Shown here: positions 45,928 to 59,602 of the stretch, piece by piece
Layout: each line of letters opens with the position of its first letter
Numbering within the stretch: the stretch's first letter is position 1
Origin: Trichomonas vaginalis G3
Lineage: Eukaryota > Parabasalia > Trichomonadida > Trichomonadidae
Direction: 5' to 3'
DNA: 64,000 bases
NCBI RefSeq assembly: GCF_026262505.1
Contig: NC_067206.1
Coordinates: forward strand, 8,398,879 to 8,462,878
Translations under genes and position numbers: made by a program
Notes under the pieces: generated by a model
Seen by the model: only the letters and a program-made list of their open reading frames with translations
Told to the model about the DNA's origin: nothing
The model's database searches: none

Positions 45928-48344
45928 TGTAATAAACAGAAATTCATCAAAAGTGACAGCTCTCAATTTTTGACATTTGTAAATTCTAAATTGAATGAGA
46001 AAAATGAAATAACACTAAGCATAATACAATATTCTAGATTTAATTATAATTAGGAAAAAGTTAGTTTTGAGAGTACTTTTCATAGGCATATAGAATGAAA
46101 TCTTCTGAAAAATAATATCACATAAACTCATATTATTTTCTAATATATAACTATTTTATATAAAAATCAAATTCAATGATCTTAAAAGCGAAGGATAAAC
46201 CTCAAAATTTACGAATATAATGAGTGGGAATATAATGCTTATCTATCATAAAACCATATGAAATATCAATTTTTGCTTTACGCCTAATTTTTGACGACAA
46301 TTAGCAAAAAATGTTAAATGTTAACACTCAGTCCATTTGAATATGAAAAATAAAATTGACTTTGATTAAATGTTTTTATTTATCATGCAATTCTTCTTGC
46401 GACCAAAGATTTGAATAAAAGTTCAAAAAATAAGATAGCTTAAAAAATAATATACGGTAGTGTTTACTAATAGATGAATAGTATATAAATTCTATTAAAA
46501 TGGATTTGATCCAAAAAAATATATAAAATTTGATCATAAATAAAATCGTTTTAAATTACTTCTTCATTTAAATTATAACAATTATTTTTGATTTTTATTT
46601 ATCATCCACATTCAAATTTGAATCTTATCACAAAAGAAGGACCACTTTTATGACTACTGCCAAATCTATAAACAGAGAATGGCTATTTGAAGCTAAAAGA
46701 AGAATAGAAGAAGGTGAATATTACAAAAGTGTGGGAAAGGAAGTTGAATTGGAAAATGGTAAAATTAAATTGAATGTTGCCGAAAATACAATAAGAAGAG
46801 CATTTCAACTTCAAGAAATCGAATTACCAAAAGTTAGTCGCGGCAGAAAACCAAATCCACCAACATTTGAACAAAAACAATTAATTAATTCTTGTGTTTC
46901 ACAATATAAAGGAGGAATTTCAAAAACTTATTTATTGATTAAAAGGTTTCAAAATATTGTTCAAAATCCCGATTGTGAGAAAGAAAAAGAAGAAATTGCA
47001 AAAGAATTTGAAAATATAGAAGATTTGACAAAAGATCAAATTTTTGACAATTTACAAAAAATAAAGCCTCATCAAGTGGAAAAATTTATGATGGAATCAG
47101 GTTTATCTTCAAAAAGAGATTACAAACCAGCAGATCCACCTACCAAATATCGTGCCATATCAAAGAATTTGATATGGCACTGCGATATTCATTACCTTCA
47201 CGGTAATGTTTCTTTTCCATTCTTTGCCATATTGAATGATATGACACGTAAAGTTCTCAAAACTAAATTATTGAAAAACAAGTCTTCCAACTCAACAGCG
47301 AATATTTTAAGAAAACTTTTAGAGGAGTTTATCCCTTACTGCATCTGGACCGATAACGGCGGTGAAAACCGCGGTGAATTCGGCCAGGTTATGCAGGAAA
47401 ACGGAATAGTTTGGAAGCACACCTTGCCGTATATGCCAAGACAGAACGGCAAGGTGGAGCGCCTGTGGCCAAGCTTAGAAAAGTTTTTGCCAGACGAGTT
47501 GGATGATATTCAACAAATCAAGGACTCAGTTCAGCAGTTCATTGAAAAATACAACAATACACCACATTTATCTCTCGATATTAATCCAAAAACGAATAGT
47601 AATTACACTCCTAACGAATTATTCGAAGTTTCAAAATTTTGGTACGAGCCAGAAATGCAAAAATGGGAGTTATATATCAAAGAGGAATGGGTTTTAGCAA
47701 AATTTGAATAATTACATCATTTTAAATGACTTCTAAACAATTTTATTTATGATCAAATTTTATATATCTTTTTGGATCAAATCCATTTTAATAGAATTTA
47801 TATACTATTCATCTATTAGTAAACACTACCGTATATTATTTTTAAGCTATCTTATTTTTTGAAATTTTATTCAAATCTTTGGTCGCAAGAAGAATTGCAT
47901 GATAAATAAAAACATTTAATCAAAGTCAATTTTATTTTTCATATTCAAATGGACTGAGTGTTAACATTTAACATTTTTTGCTAATTGTCGTCAAAAATTA
48001 GGCGTAAAGCAAAAATTGATATTTCATATGGTTTTATGATAGATAAGCATTATATTCCCACTCATTATATTCGTAAATTTTGAGGTTTATCCTTCGCTTT
48101 TAAGATCATTGAATTTGATTTTTATATAAAATAGTTATATATTAGAAAATAATATGAGTTTATGTGATATTATTTTTCAGAAGATTTTGTGTTCTTCTTC
48201 AAAATTTTATTTTTTATTAAAAAGAATCTTTAAATATACATTTACTTTAATTAATATTTAAAAACGTGCTCTATCAAAAGTTCCAAAAATTCAATATTAT
48301 AGCTTTTCTGAGGTGTCACTTTTGATGAATTTCTGTTTTCAACA
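45928..48344 (+). mobile_element. DDE transposon with long inverted arms, monomer 6
   Basis: Same site and structure; three bases are missing beyond the right arm (CTTTAAATATAC near 48230). Confidence 0.8.
46650..47711 (+). CDS. DDE/rve transposase, monomer 6
   Basis: Whole gene, product identical to the monomer 1 copy, although this monomer has the most indels elsewhere; candidate Inr at 46628-46632. Confidence 0.93.
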   Translation: MTTAKSINREWLFEAKRRIEEGEYYKSVGKEVELENGKIKLNVAENTIRRAFQLQEIELPKVSRGRKPNPPTFEQKQLINSCVSQYKGGISKTYLLIKRFQNIVQNPDCEKEKEEIAKEFENIEDLTKDQIFDNLQKIKPHQVEKFMMESGLSSKRDYKPADPPTKYRAISKNLIWHCDIHYLHGNVSFPFFAILNDMTRKVLKTKLLKNKSSNSTANILRKLLEEFIPYCIWTDNGGENRGEFGQVMQENGIVWKHTLPYMPRQNGKVERLWPSLEKFLPDELDDIQQIKDSVQQFIEKYNNTPHLSLDINPKTNSNYTPNELFEVSKFWYEPEMQKWELYIKEEWVLAKFE

Positions 48345-48816
48345 CTAGACAAAAACAATTATATTAGATGCACATGATTAACATCTCTTGGTCTGATGAT
48401 GTTTTTCAATTAAAAGATTATTATATACAGTTGAATTTACAAAATTCTTAATTCATAATTGCATGGCACAAGAGAGGTATGATCTGCTTATATGTTAATG
48501 ATAGATATACCATATTATTTCCATTACTATAAATAACTTAAAGAAATATATCTTCTAAGTGTATTTTTTGTTCAATTTTGTTTGAAAAAAAAATTAAAAC
48601 GCATTTCTTATCTTGTTTAGCTTTGATAAGTTGGATTAAATAATATTACTAAATACAAATCATGATAACAATTATATATCCATGCTAAATGCCTGAAGAT
48701 CTGGTGAAAATATTGAGATATGCCTCACTTCCATCATTTCGTCTTACCACATAAAAATATGTGATTTTTAAAACAAGTTAGCTGATATGCTTTTAACAAA
48801 ACCGAATCAAAAGTAT

Positions 48817-49098
48817 TCAAAAAAATCTGAAATTGTAAAATATCTTAATCAAAAATAAAGGGTTGATCTTCATTTTCGGGATTTCAAAAAAATTTGGAAT
48901 TTCACCTCCCAAACACACAGATTGTCCAGTTCATTGGCATAGAGAATATCCGATTTCCAGTGTTTTACTCTGAATCTTATTAGTTAAATACCGAATTTCG
49001 AACATAAATTCATCAAAATCGAATAAAGAGACTACCAAAAACGACACAAATATAATCAAGTCACAATCATTTAACAGGAACTCCTTAAATGAAGATTT
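48817..49098 (-). pseudogene. Unassigned coding relic, monomer 6
   Basis: Copy of the relic at 3945-4226. Confidence 0.38.
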
Positions 49099-49451
49099 TT
49101 ACAATTTTAATCTCTATATTTTAGAAAAAAATATGCTCAGTCACAAACACAATTACTATGTTATGGAACAAGGCATTGACACTCGAATCTCTGGCCAATT
49201 CGAGGAACATCCAAAATTTCAATAATCTTATCCCACAGAATCCATAGCCCAAAAACTTTAATTTGCATAGTACATTTGAAGACGAATAATATTAGTCCAA
49301 TTTTTTTTAACTTTGAAATTTTCAAAGATACAAAATTTATTACATTTAGAATTAATGCATTAATATATGCATTTGTTCCGTACCGAAAATGAACTTTACA
49401 AAAAGTGACATGAAAAGTCTTAATTACATTAAAGCCAAATGTAAACTTCAT

Positions 49452-50949
49452 TGAGAAAAAGCAGTTTTGTCTCGTATTCAACGTAAAATCTTCAAAAGAA
49501 GACTAAACAAAAAGTGCTACACTGATAACAAAGATGAATTTCACATGGAACGCGATGATTCAATAACTGCAGAGTTGCGACATACAATTGCGGAAAATGT
49601 ATGGACAACCACATGTAATGGTGGAGAACCATCGTATCTTTCAGAGGTCGAATTACTTGATTTTTATGGTGAAATCAATCAAAGAGCAAAAGGTCTTGCA
49701 TGTGAAAAGGTAATCGAAGCTTATCAGATTGCCTACGAATTACTGGAGTATAGATACAGCAGAGCTTTATATCTAGCTGGCCTTGTTCATCCAGACGAAT
49801 TTCCAACAAGAGGAAAAAGAATTGTTTACTTCGCTAGAAGTATATCTCCCCTCAAGATCATGGTTAAACAGAGTTTGCTCTGATCTCAACATTGAGATCA
49901 AAAGCTCAAAAGAAAATGAGGAAAAACGAGCAAAGTACTGTAACACAGCAACAGTTGCTAACTTCTTACATTAATTTCAGTATACGGCAGGAATTGATCC
50001 ATGGAATAAGTGGAGTATTTATGAAACATCTCTGCTTCATCAAAGCGTTACAAAGTTATCTGCACTGAAAGCAACCCTCCTTTAACCAAAGAAGAGCATG
50101 AATTTGTGCTTGTTACTAGTATCTTCCCATATAATTCTGAAGGATACCGGATGAAACCATTTATTATTGTTCCAGGAATATAAAATTGTTCACAGGAACT
50201 CCGCTCCGTGAGAGCATTCCTTACAGGACAATCTTATGGATGGATGACAAAGAAGATATGGGATATCTTTAATTTAACTTTTATTATCGAAATCCAGAGA
50301 TATCGCTCAAGTCTTGATGCTATCACAGCAGCTCAGCATAATATCGTATTCGGTGATAATCATATCAGCCGAGTAAGTTATTTTACTTGCAAACTTTTGA
50401 GTCTCTTCAGAATTGAACTCTTGACATTTCCAGCTTACTGCACAGTAGTTCTCCAGTTATTTGATGTAGGATGTGCAGCATCTTTGAGATCAAAGAATAA
50501 CAGGTTAAAATATGTTCCGCTTTACACATATGAGCAAGATAATTTATCAAATACCCCAAAACCAAGGTTAAAAATTGTAAGAATTTTAATTGATGCTTGT
50601 GATTAAGTCAATGCATCAGTATGGTATTCATCCGTGGAACCCAGATAAAGCCTTATCCAACGAATTAACAAACAAAACATCAAACGCAATACCAAATCCC
50701 ACATATATATTTAATTCTTCTTGCAAAAAATTAACATCTGACGCCGAATTACTTAAAATTGCGCAATTTGAAGCAATCAAATTCAAACATTAAATCAAGC
50801 ACTGATAGTTATTGTAACAAATATTTCGAATTATTTAGATTATTATCCTCCAAATAAAAATTCTCAGCAAAGGGATGAAATTGAGTCAATTTAATGGAGC
50901 AAAACGAAGTGAGGTGAAATTCACCACTTTGACACCTCGTATTTTTCAG
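49452..50949 (+). pseudogene. Decayed pogo-like transposase, monomer 6
   Basis: Copy of 4580-6079; two bases shorter because of a loss in the C-terminal tail (CCAAATAAAAATT near 50855). Confidence 0.8.
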
Positions 50950-52790
50950 ATATATCGATTAATATTGAGTTTTATTGGGATGGAAAACATACTGAAAAAC
51001 CTGCAATATCAACACCTTTTTATATAATATTGAATAAATAAAAATTTGTTTTTATTTTCCAAAAAGATATATGATACATTTTTATTATACAGGTTAAAAA
51101 CTGTCTAGCTTTTGCTTTTAGTGCTCGACCAGAGGCATACATTGAAAATACAATCCTCTCCATGGTTTTTGTGTAGGATCTGATCTTCTCAAAACGATGA
51201 TATTGACTATTATTATATGAATTGAATGTATTTATGAATATTTCGAAATTTTAATATAAATAATTTATTAAAAATAAAAATTGAACGTAAGTACAAAAAA
51301 TATAATTTGAAAGCAAATTAAAAATTAACGATACGATAATTTGGAACTTTTACCTTTTGCCAATAAATATAAAAATAAAATTTTGGGAATTGGAACTTAA
51401 GAGTAGAGAGACCTTTGTTGATATGTATGAGGCTATGTATTTATGTGTAGATCTGAGTAAGCTTGGTTATCATATAGCGGTTTCTGATGAAATTGAGAAC
51501 CTCGGAGACCCAAGACCTTTGTTGATATGTATGAGGCTATGTATTTGTGCGTAGTCATTAAACCCATTCTTGCAAATTAGAATATTATTTTATTTTTATA
51601 TGAGCTTTCTTCCTGATAATTTGCATATCTTCAAAATCATTAAAGTAAGTAAAATCAGTTGTTTTTTCGGTGATTAATCTTAATTCTTCGCATTATATTT
51701 CTTTTTTTTGAAAAATCTTACTGTTTGGGGAAATTCTCTTTGCGAAATCTGTTGGCCTGAGGATTATCTGGTTGAATAAAAATATGTTCAATTCCCCTTT
51801 CGCATAATAATTAATGAAATTGTGTTTTATTTTCGAGAGTGTGCAAAACGTTCCCACTTCTTGAGAGGTACGTTTTGCAAATTTTTTTCTTTCATACATA
51901 GAAGATTTTTGGAAGATGATTGATCTCTACATGATATTATATCATATTTCTACATTGAGTCCTTAACAATATTAAATTGCAGGGTTTTCAAATCAAAAAA
52001 CTAACTTTCGCTCTTTCAGGTCAAATCAGCAAGGCTCTTCTATATAGGTGTTGGATATTATCAAACTGAAATGAAACTTTCCAGAGATGTCCATAAAATT
52101 ATTTTGCAAAACATCCCTCTCAAAAAGTGGGAACGTTTTTGCAATTTTTCTTATTTTTTGTACCATTATCGGTCCATAGAGCGAAATGGGGACCAGGTAT
52201 TGTGCTTAATGCACGTTTGAGTACATTTGTTGTATACTCTGCAGTTTTCTGAGAAAAAGATTATGAGTGATCTCGTTTTTTCTTAAAGTCATTTTTTTCT
52301 TATCAAAAAAAATTAAATTACGTAAAACTATGACAAAATTACGTAATTCACAATTTTAATGCTGAAAAATAGGAATATAAGCTTATAATACTACAGGTAG
52401 ATTGAGCATCGATGCGCGCTAATGCCAACATGATTAATTTGAGTCGGTTTTATATATTATTGGAAATTAATCACAAATTGTCCATGAATATAAGTTATAT
52501 TCTTCGATATTATGAGTTAATGAAGGCTACAATATTTGTAATCATGATTGGCTAGTTAAAATCTATTAGAATAAAAGAAATTGTAATTTAATAATATTGA
52601 ATTGACATTTTAAATAATTTGAGGTCTAATCCATTATGAGTATGGTTATTACAGGTCACTTATTATTATTCTTTGATATACAAAGAGTTAAAACGATTTG
52701 GTAATGAGATATTGTAGAAAATAAAAATAACTGTAATCTATTGAAACTGATAAAAAAAATTAAATCCATTTATTTTTTATTCATATGTTA

Positions 52791-53138
52791 TTATTGATGA
52801 GAATTAGATTCATTTAAAATTGAATACATATTTTTGAGAGAGTCAAAAATTTCAGGATCGATTTCATCTTCGCATTCATCCAAATATATTCTAAGCTCGG
52901 AATTTTCAAATGCATTCAAAATATTGGCAAAGTTTTCTTTACAAGAAGAGTTAAATAAAATTTCTTGTAAACAATTAATAATAAATTTTGGGTTAAATTC
53001 AACAAAATCCGAAAGAATTTCAAACACCTTTTCAAATTTGTCATTAAATATCGAAAGGGATATTGAATCTTTTATGATAATAGCGATGAGGATATTTATC
53101 AAAATTTCCTTATTTTTGAAGAGTGCGGGATAAATTTG
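52791..53138 (-). pseudogene. Helical-protein (ARM-like?) tail, monomer 6
   Basis: Copy of 7924-8271, ending 5 bp before the boundary repeat at 53144. The spacer before it, 52050-52320, has several extra 1-2-bp losses. Confidence 0.45.
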
Positions 53139-53143
53139 TCAAG

Positions 53144-54171
53144 TGTCACTTTTCAATAACCTTAAATTACGCTGTTCTAATTTTTTAAAAAATAACCTTA
53201 AATTATATTTGAAGAAATTATGTCTATGATATATGTTTTATTCTAGAATCTTGGAGTTTTCATGCACTACACAAGAGCTCCAAGGTTCCAAGAGTGAATG
53301 CTCAATAGCAATTATAGAGATGTACCTTTTCAAAATGACTTTTACTGATTAAATTTAATCAATAGAAGACATTTTGAAAAGGTACCTCTACAATTAGATA
53401 TACAAGAGATTCAAAGCTTCATTTCAGATAGATTTGAAACTTTGAAACTCTTGGTAGATTTTGAGTGAATGCTGACAATCATCTTTGAGAAGGTTTTCTT
53501 AAAGAAAACCTTCTCAAAGAGGTTTCTCAGGAGCCCTGAGGCTCCCTTTCGTAATGATTGGGAGCCTTGGGGCTCCTGAGACGAAGAATGGCTTCGCCGA
53601 ATCTTTGATCAGCAGAGGCCAAATGAAAAGGCCTCTACTGATGGATTCTCAGGAGCCCTGAGGCTCCCTTTCGTAATGATTGGGAGCCTTGGGGCTCCTG
53701 AGACGAAGAATGGCTTCGCCGAATCTTTGATCAGCAGAGGCCAAATGAAAAGGCCTCTGCTGATGGATTCTCAGGAGCCCTGAGGCTCCCTTTCGTAATG
53801 ATTGGGAGCCTTGGGGCTCCTGCAGCAGAGTATCGCTCCGCTCCATTAATTTTTTTTTAAAAAAAAGTGCCGTGTGGCAAATTTGTCCTGTTCCCTCTCC
53901 TAACACATAACTCCACAACTACCCAAGTACTATATTGCCACTCCTTCCCGCATTGCATTTGAGAAACATTAAAAGTGGCGACAAGTGCACTTGCCATGGC
54001 ATATTGTTGCGCGTATATACTACTTCTAATGAAAGAAGCAGTATATACGCGCAATTCGAGTGAGATTGCAGCAGAAAGTCGAGAAGAGAGCCCTTTCTTA
54101 AGGTTAGGACTCCCTTCTCGACTTTATTATACAATGAAATATAAATCATAGTATATTTTTGTCACTTTTCA
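53144..54171. other. Hairpin-rich island with minisatellite, monomer 7
   Basis: Shortest complete island (two full minisatellite copies). Boundary repeats at 53144-53155 and 54160-54171. One extra T lies in the T-run after the array. Confidence 0.6.
53524..53822. repeat. 122-bp minisatellite array, monomer 7 (2 full copies + partial)
   Basis: Copies start at 53524, 53646 and 53768 (partial). Variant order is A-G, the minimal form. Confidence 0.97.
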
Positions 54172-54375
54172 CATCGTATTACCCCGATAGAAACAAAACA
54201 AAACGACTTTCTTGATATATCAATAAATGGCACGGATAATTTATTGGATGCATTGGAAAAATATTTTAATACATATCCTATTGAGCAAAATCGATTTCAA
54301 AAAGATGAAATATTAGAATGGCCCAAGTATTTAATCATACAATTAAACTTTCGTAAGACGAAATGGTGGAAGTGA
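54172..54375 (+). pseudogene. Ubiquitin-specific protease (C19) fragment, monomer 7
   Basis: Same open relic as at 9548-9751. Confidence 0.62.
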
Positions 54376-54578
54376 AGTGATGTTGAAACCTTGATATTTC
54401 CTCGAAATTTCTACAAAACATATATTAGACATAAAGCATATATCTTATTTTATTAAGAATGTTGAATAATAATATTATTAAATATTAAGCTTTAAAAAAG
54501 CTAATTAAATTCAAAAATGAATATATATTATTATTGGATAAATATTAATCAGAACAAATGATTTTTTTATTAATGCTA

Positions 54579-56995
54579 TGTAATAAACAGAAATTCATCA
54601 AAAGTGACAGCTCTCAATTTTTGACATTTGTAAATTCTAAATTGAATGAGAAAAATGAAATAACACTAAGCATAATACAATATTCTAGATTTAATTATAA
54701 TTAGGAAAAAGTTAGTTTTGAGAGTACTTTTCATAGGCATATAGAATGAAATCTTCTGAAAAATAATATCACATAAACTCATATTATTTTCTAATATATA
54801 ACTATTTTATATAAAAAAAATTCAATGATCTTAAAAGCGAAGGATAAACCTCAAAATTTACGAATATAATGAGTGGGAATATAATGCTTATCTATCATAA
54901 AACCATATGAAATATCAATTTTTGCTTTACGCCTAATTTTTGACGACAATTAGCAAAAAATGTTAAATGTTAACACTCAGTCCATTTGAATATGAAAAAT
55001 AAAATTGACTTTGATTAAATGTTTTTATTTATCATGCAATTCTTCTTGCGACCAAAGATTTGAATAAAAGTTCAAAAAATAAGATAGCTTAAAAAATAAT
55101 ATACGGTAGTGTTTACTAATAGATGAATAGTATATAAATTCTATTAAAATGGATTTGATCCAAAAAATATATAAAATTTGATCATAAATAAAATCGTTTT
55201 AAATTACTTCTTCATTTAAATTATAACAATTATTTTTGATTTTTATTTATCATCCACATTCAAATTTGAATCTTATCACAAAAGAAGGACCACTTTTATG
55301 ACTACTGCCAAATCTATAAACAGAGAATGGCTATTTGAAGCTAAAAGAAGAATAGAAGAAGGTGAATATTACAAAAGTGTGGGAAAGGAAGTTGAATTGG
55401 AAAATGGTAAAATTAAATTGAATGTTGCCGAAAATACAATAAGAAGAGCATTTCAACTTCAAGAAATCGAATTACCAAAAGTTAGTCGCGGCAGAAAACC
55501 AAATCCACCAACATTTGAACAAAAACAATTAATTAATTCTTGTGTTTCACAATATAAAGGAGGAATTTCAAAAACTTATTTATTGATTAAAAGGTTTCAA
55601 AATATTGTTCAAAATCCCGATTGTGAGAAAGAAAAAGAAGAAATTGCAAAAGAATTTGAAAATATAGAAGATTTGACAAAAGATCAAATTTTTGACAATT
55701 TACAAAAAATAAAGCCTCATCAAGTGGAAAAATTTATGATGGAATCAGGTTTATCTTCAAAAAGAGATTACAAACCAGCAGATCCACCTACCAAATATCG
55801 TGCCATATCAAAGAATTTGATATGGCACTGCGATATTCATTACCTTCACGGTAATGTTTCTTTTCCATTCTTTGCCATATTGAATGATATGACACGTAAA
55901 GTTCTCAAAACTAAATTATTGAAAAACAAGTCTTCCAACTCAACAGCGAATATTTTAAGAAAACTTTTAGAGGAGTTTATCCCTTACTGCATCTGGACCG
56001 ATAACGGCGGTGAAAACCGCGGTGAATTCGGCCAGGTTATGCAGGAAAACGGAATAGTTTGGAAGCACACCTTGCCGTATATGCCAAGACAGAACGGCAA
56101 GGTGGAGCGCCTGTGGCCAAGCTTAGAAAAGTTTTTGCCAGACGAGTTGGATGATATTCAACAAATCAAGGACTCAGTTCAGCAGTTCATTGAAAAATAC
56201 AACAATACACCACATTTATCTCTCGATATTAATCCAAAAACGAATAGTAATTACACTCCTAACGAATTATTCGAAGTTTCAAAATTTTGGTACGAGCCAG
56301 AAATGCAAAAATGGGAGTTATATATCAAAGAGGAATGGGTTTTAGCAAAATTTGAATAATTACATCATTTTAAATGACTTCTAAACAATTTTATTTATGA
56401 TCAAATTTTATATATCTTTTTGGATCAAATCCATTTTAATAGAATTTATATACTATTCATCTATTAGTAAACACTACCGTATATTATTTTTAAGCTATCT
56501 TATTTTTTGAAATTTTATTCAAATCTTTGGTCGCAAGAAGAATTGCATGATAAATAAAAACATTTAATCAAAGTCAATTTTATTTTTCATATTCAAATGG
56601 ACTGAGTGTTAACATTTAACATTTTTTGCTAATTGTCGTCAAAAATTAGGCGTAAAGCAAAAATTGATATTTCATATGGTTTTATGATAGATAAGCATTA
56701 TATTCCCACTCATTATATTCGTAAATTTTGAGGTTTATCCTTCGCTTTTAAGATCATTGAATTTGATTTTTATATAAAATAGTTATATATTAGAAAATAA
56801 TATGAGTTTATGTGATATTATTTTTCAGAAGATTTTGTGTTCTTCTTCAAAATTTTATTTTTTATTAAAAAGAATCTTTACGAAATATACATTTACTTTA
56901 ATTAATATTTAAAAACGTGCTCTATCAAAAGTTCCAAAAATTCAATATTATAGCTTTTCTGAGGTGTCACTTTTGATGAATTTCTGTTTTCAACA
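54579..56995 (+). mobile_element. DDE transposon with long inverted arms, monomer 7
   Basis: Same site and structure; a short loss in the left arm (ATAAAAAAAATTC near 54815). Confidence 0.8.
55298..56359 (+). CDS. DDE/rve transposase, monomer 7
   Basis: Whole gene, product identical to the monomer 1 copy; candidate Inr at 55276-55280. Confidence 0.93.
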   Translation: MTTAKSINREWLFEAKRRIEEGEYYKSVGKEVELENGKIKLNVAENTIRRAFQLQEIELPKVSRGRKPNPPTFEQKQLINSCVSQYKGGISKTYLLIKRFQNIVQNPDCEKEKEEIAKEFENIEDLTKDQIFDNLQKIKPHQVEKFMMESGLSSKRDYKPADPPTKYRAISKNLIWHCDIHYLHGNVSFPFFAILNDMTRKVLKTKLLKNKSSNSTANILRKLLEEFIPYCIWTDNGGENRGEFGQVMQENGIVWKHTLPYMPRQNGKVERLWPSLEKFLPDELDDIQQIKDSVQQFIEKYNNTPHLSLDINPKTNSNYTPNELFEVSKFWYEPEMQKWELYIKEEWVLAKFE

Positions 56996-57467
56996 CTAGA
57001 CAAAAACAATTATATTAGATGCACATGATTAACATCTCTTGGTCTGATGATGTTTTTCAATTAAAAGATTATTATATACAGTTGAATTTACAAAATTCTT
57101 AATTCATAATTGCATGGCACAAGAGAGGTATGATCTGCTTATATGTTAATGATAGATATACCATATTATTTCCATTACTATAAATAACTTAAAGAAATAT
57201 ATCTTCTAAGTGTATTTTTTGTTCAATTTTGTTTGAAAAAAAAATTAAAACGCATTTCTTATCTTGTTTAGCTTTGATAAGTTGGATTAAATAATATTAC
57301 TAAATACAAATCATGATAACAATTATATATCCATGCTAAATGCCTGAAGATCTGGTGAAAATATTGAGATATGCCTCACTTCCATCATTTCGTCTTACCA
57401 CATAAAAATATGTGATTTTTAAAACAAGTTAGCTGATATGCTTTTAACAAAACCGAATCAAAAGTAT

Positions 57468-57749
57468 TCAAAAAAATCTGAAATTGTAAAATATCTTAAT
57501 CAAAAATAAAGGGTTGATCTTCATTTTCGGGATTTCAAAAAAATTTGGAATTTCACCTCCCAAACACACAGATTGTCCAGTTCATTGGCATAGAGAATAT
57601 CCGATTTCCAGTGTTTTACTCTGAATCTTATTAGTTAAATACCGAATTTCGAACATAAATTCATCAAAATCGAATAAAGAGACTACCAAAAACGACACAA
57701 ATATAATCAAGTCACAATCATTTAACAGGAACTCCTTAAATGAAGATTT
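57468..57749 (-). pseudogene. Unassigned coding relic, monomer 7
   Basis: Copy of the relic at 3945-4226. Confidence 0.38.
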
Positions 57750-58102
57750 TTACAATTTTAATCTCTATATTTTAGAAAAAAATATGCTCAGTCACAAACA
57801 CAATTACTATGTTATGGAACAAGGCATTGACACTCGAATCTCTGGCCAATTCGAGGAACATCCAAAATTTCAATAATCTTATCCCACAGAATCCATAGCC
57901 CAAAAACTTTAATTTGCATAGTACATTTGAAGACGAATAATATTAGTCCAATTTTTTTTAACTTTGAAATTTTCAAAGATACAAAATTTATTACATTTAG
58001 AATTAATGCATTAATATATGCATTTGTTCCGTACCGAAAATGAACTTTACAAAAAGTGACATGAAAAGTCTTAATTACATTAAAGCCAAATGTAAACTTC
58101 AT

Positions 58103-59602
58103 TGAGAAAAAGCAGTTTTGTCTCGTATTCAACGTAAAATCTTCAAAAGAAGACTAAACAAAAAGTGCTACACTGATAACAAAGATGAATTTCACATGGA
58201 ACGCGATGATTCAATAACTGCAGAGTTGCGACATACAATTGCGGAAAATGTATGGACAACCACATGTAATGGTGGAGAACCATCGTATCTTTCAGAGGTC
58301 GAATTACTTGATTTTTATGGTGAAATCAATCAAAGAGCAAAAGGTCTTGCATGTGAAAAGGTAATCGAAGCTTATCAGATTGCCTACGAATTACTGGAGT
58401 ATAGATACAGCAGAGCTTTATATCTAGCTGGCCTTGTTCATCCAGACGAATTTCCAACAAGAGGAAAAAGAATTGTTTACTTCGCTAGAAGTATATCTCC
58501 CCTCAAGATCATGGTTAAACAGAGTTTGCTCTGATCTCAACATTGAGATCAAAAGCTCAAAAGAAAATGAGGAAAAACGAGCAAAGTACTGTAACACAGC
58601 AACAGTTGCTAACTTCTTACATTAATTTCAGTATACGGCAGGAATTGATCCATGGAATAAGTGGAGTATTTATGAAACATCTCTGCTTCATCAAAGCGTT
58701 ACAAAGTTATCTGCACTGAAAGCAACCCTCCTTTAACCAAAGAAGAGCATGAATTTGTGCTTGTTACTAGTATCTTCCCATATAATTCTGAAGGATACCG
58801 GATGAAACCATTTATTATTGTTCCAGGAATATAAAATTGTTCACAGGAACTCCGCTCCGTGAGAGCATTCCTTACAGGACAATCTTATGGATGGATGACA
58901 AAGAAGATATGGGATATCTTTAATTTAACTTTTATTATCGAAATCCAGAGATATCGCTCAAGTCTTGATGCTATCACAGCAGCTCAGCATAATATCGTAT
59001 TCGGTGATAATCATATCAGCCGAGTAAGTTATTTTACTTGCAAACTTTTGAGTCTCTTCAGAATTGAACTCTTGACATTTCCAGCTTACTGCACAGTAGT
59101 TCTCCAGTTATTTGATGTAGGATGTGCAGCATCTTTGAGATCAAAGAATAACAGGTTAAAATATGTTCCGCTTTACACATATGAGCAAGATAATTTATCA
59201 AATACCCCAAAACCAAGGTTAAAAATTGTAAGAATTTTAATTGATGCTTGTGATTAAGTCAATGCATCAGTATGGTATTCATCCGTGGAACCCAGATAAA
59301 GCCTTATCCAACGAATTAACAAACAAAACATCAAACGCAATACCAAATCCCACATATATATTTAATTCTTCTTGCAAAAAATTAACATCTGACGCCGAAT
59401 TACTTAAAATTGCGCAATTTGAAGCAATCAAATTCAAACATTAAATCAAGCACTGATAGTTATTGTAACAAATATTTCGAATTATTTAGATTATTATCCT
59501 CCAAATACAAAAATTCTCAGCAAAGGGATGAAATTGAGTCAATTTAATGGAGCAAAACGAAGTGAGGTGAAATTCACCACTTTGACACCTCGTATTTTTC
59601 AG
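58103..59602 (+). pseudogene. Decayed pogo-like transposase, monomer 7
   Basis: Copy of 4580-6079 with the same breaks. Confidence 0.8.
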
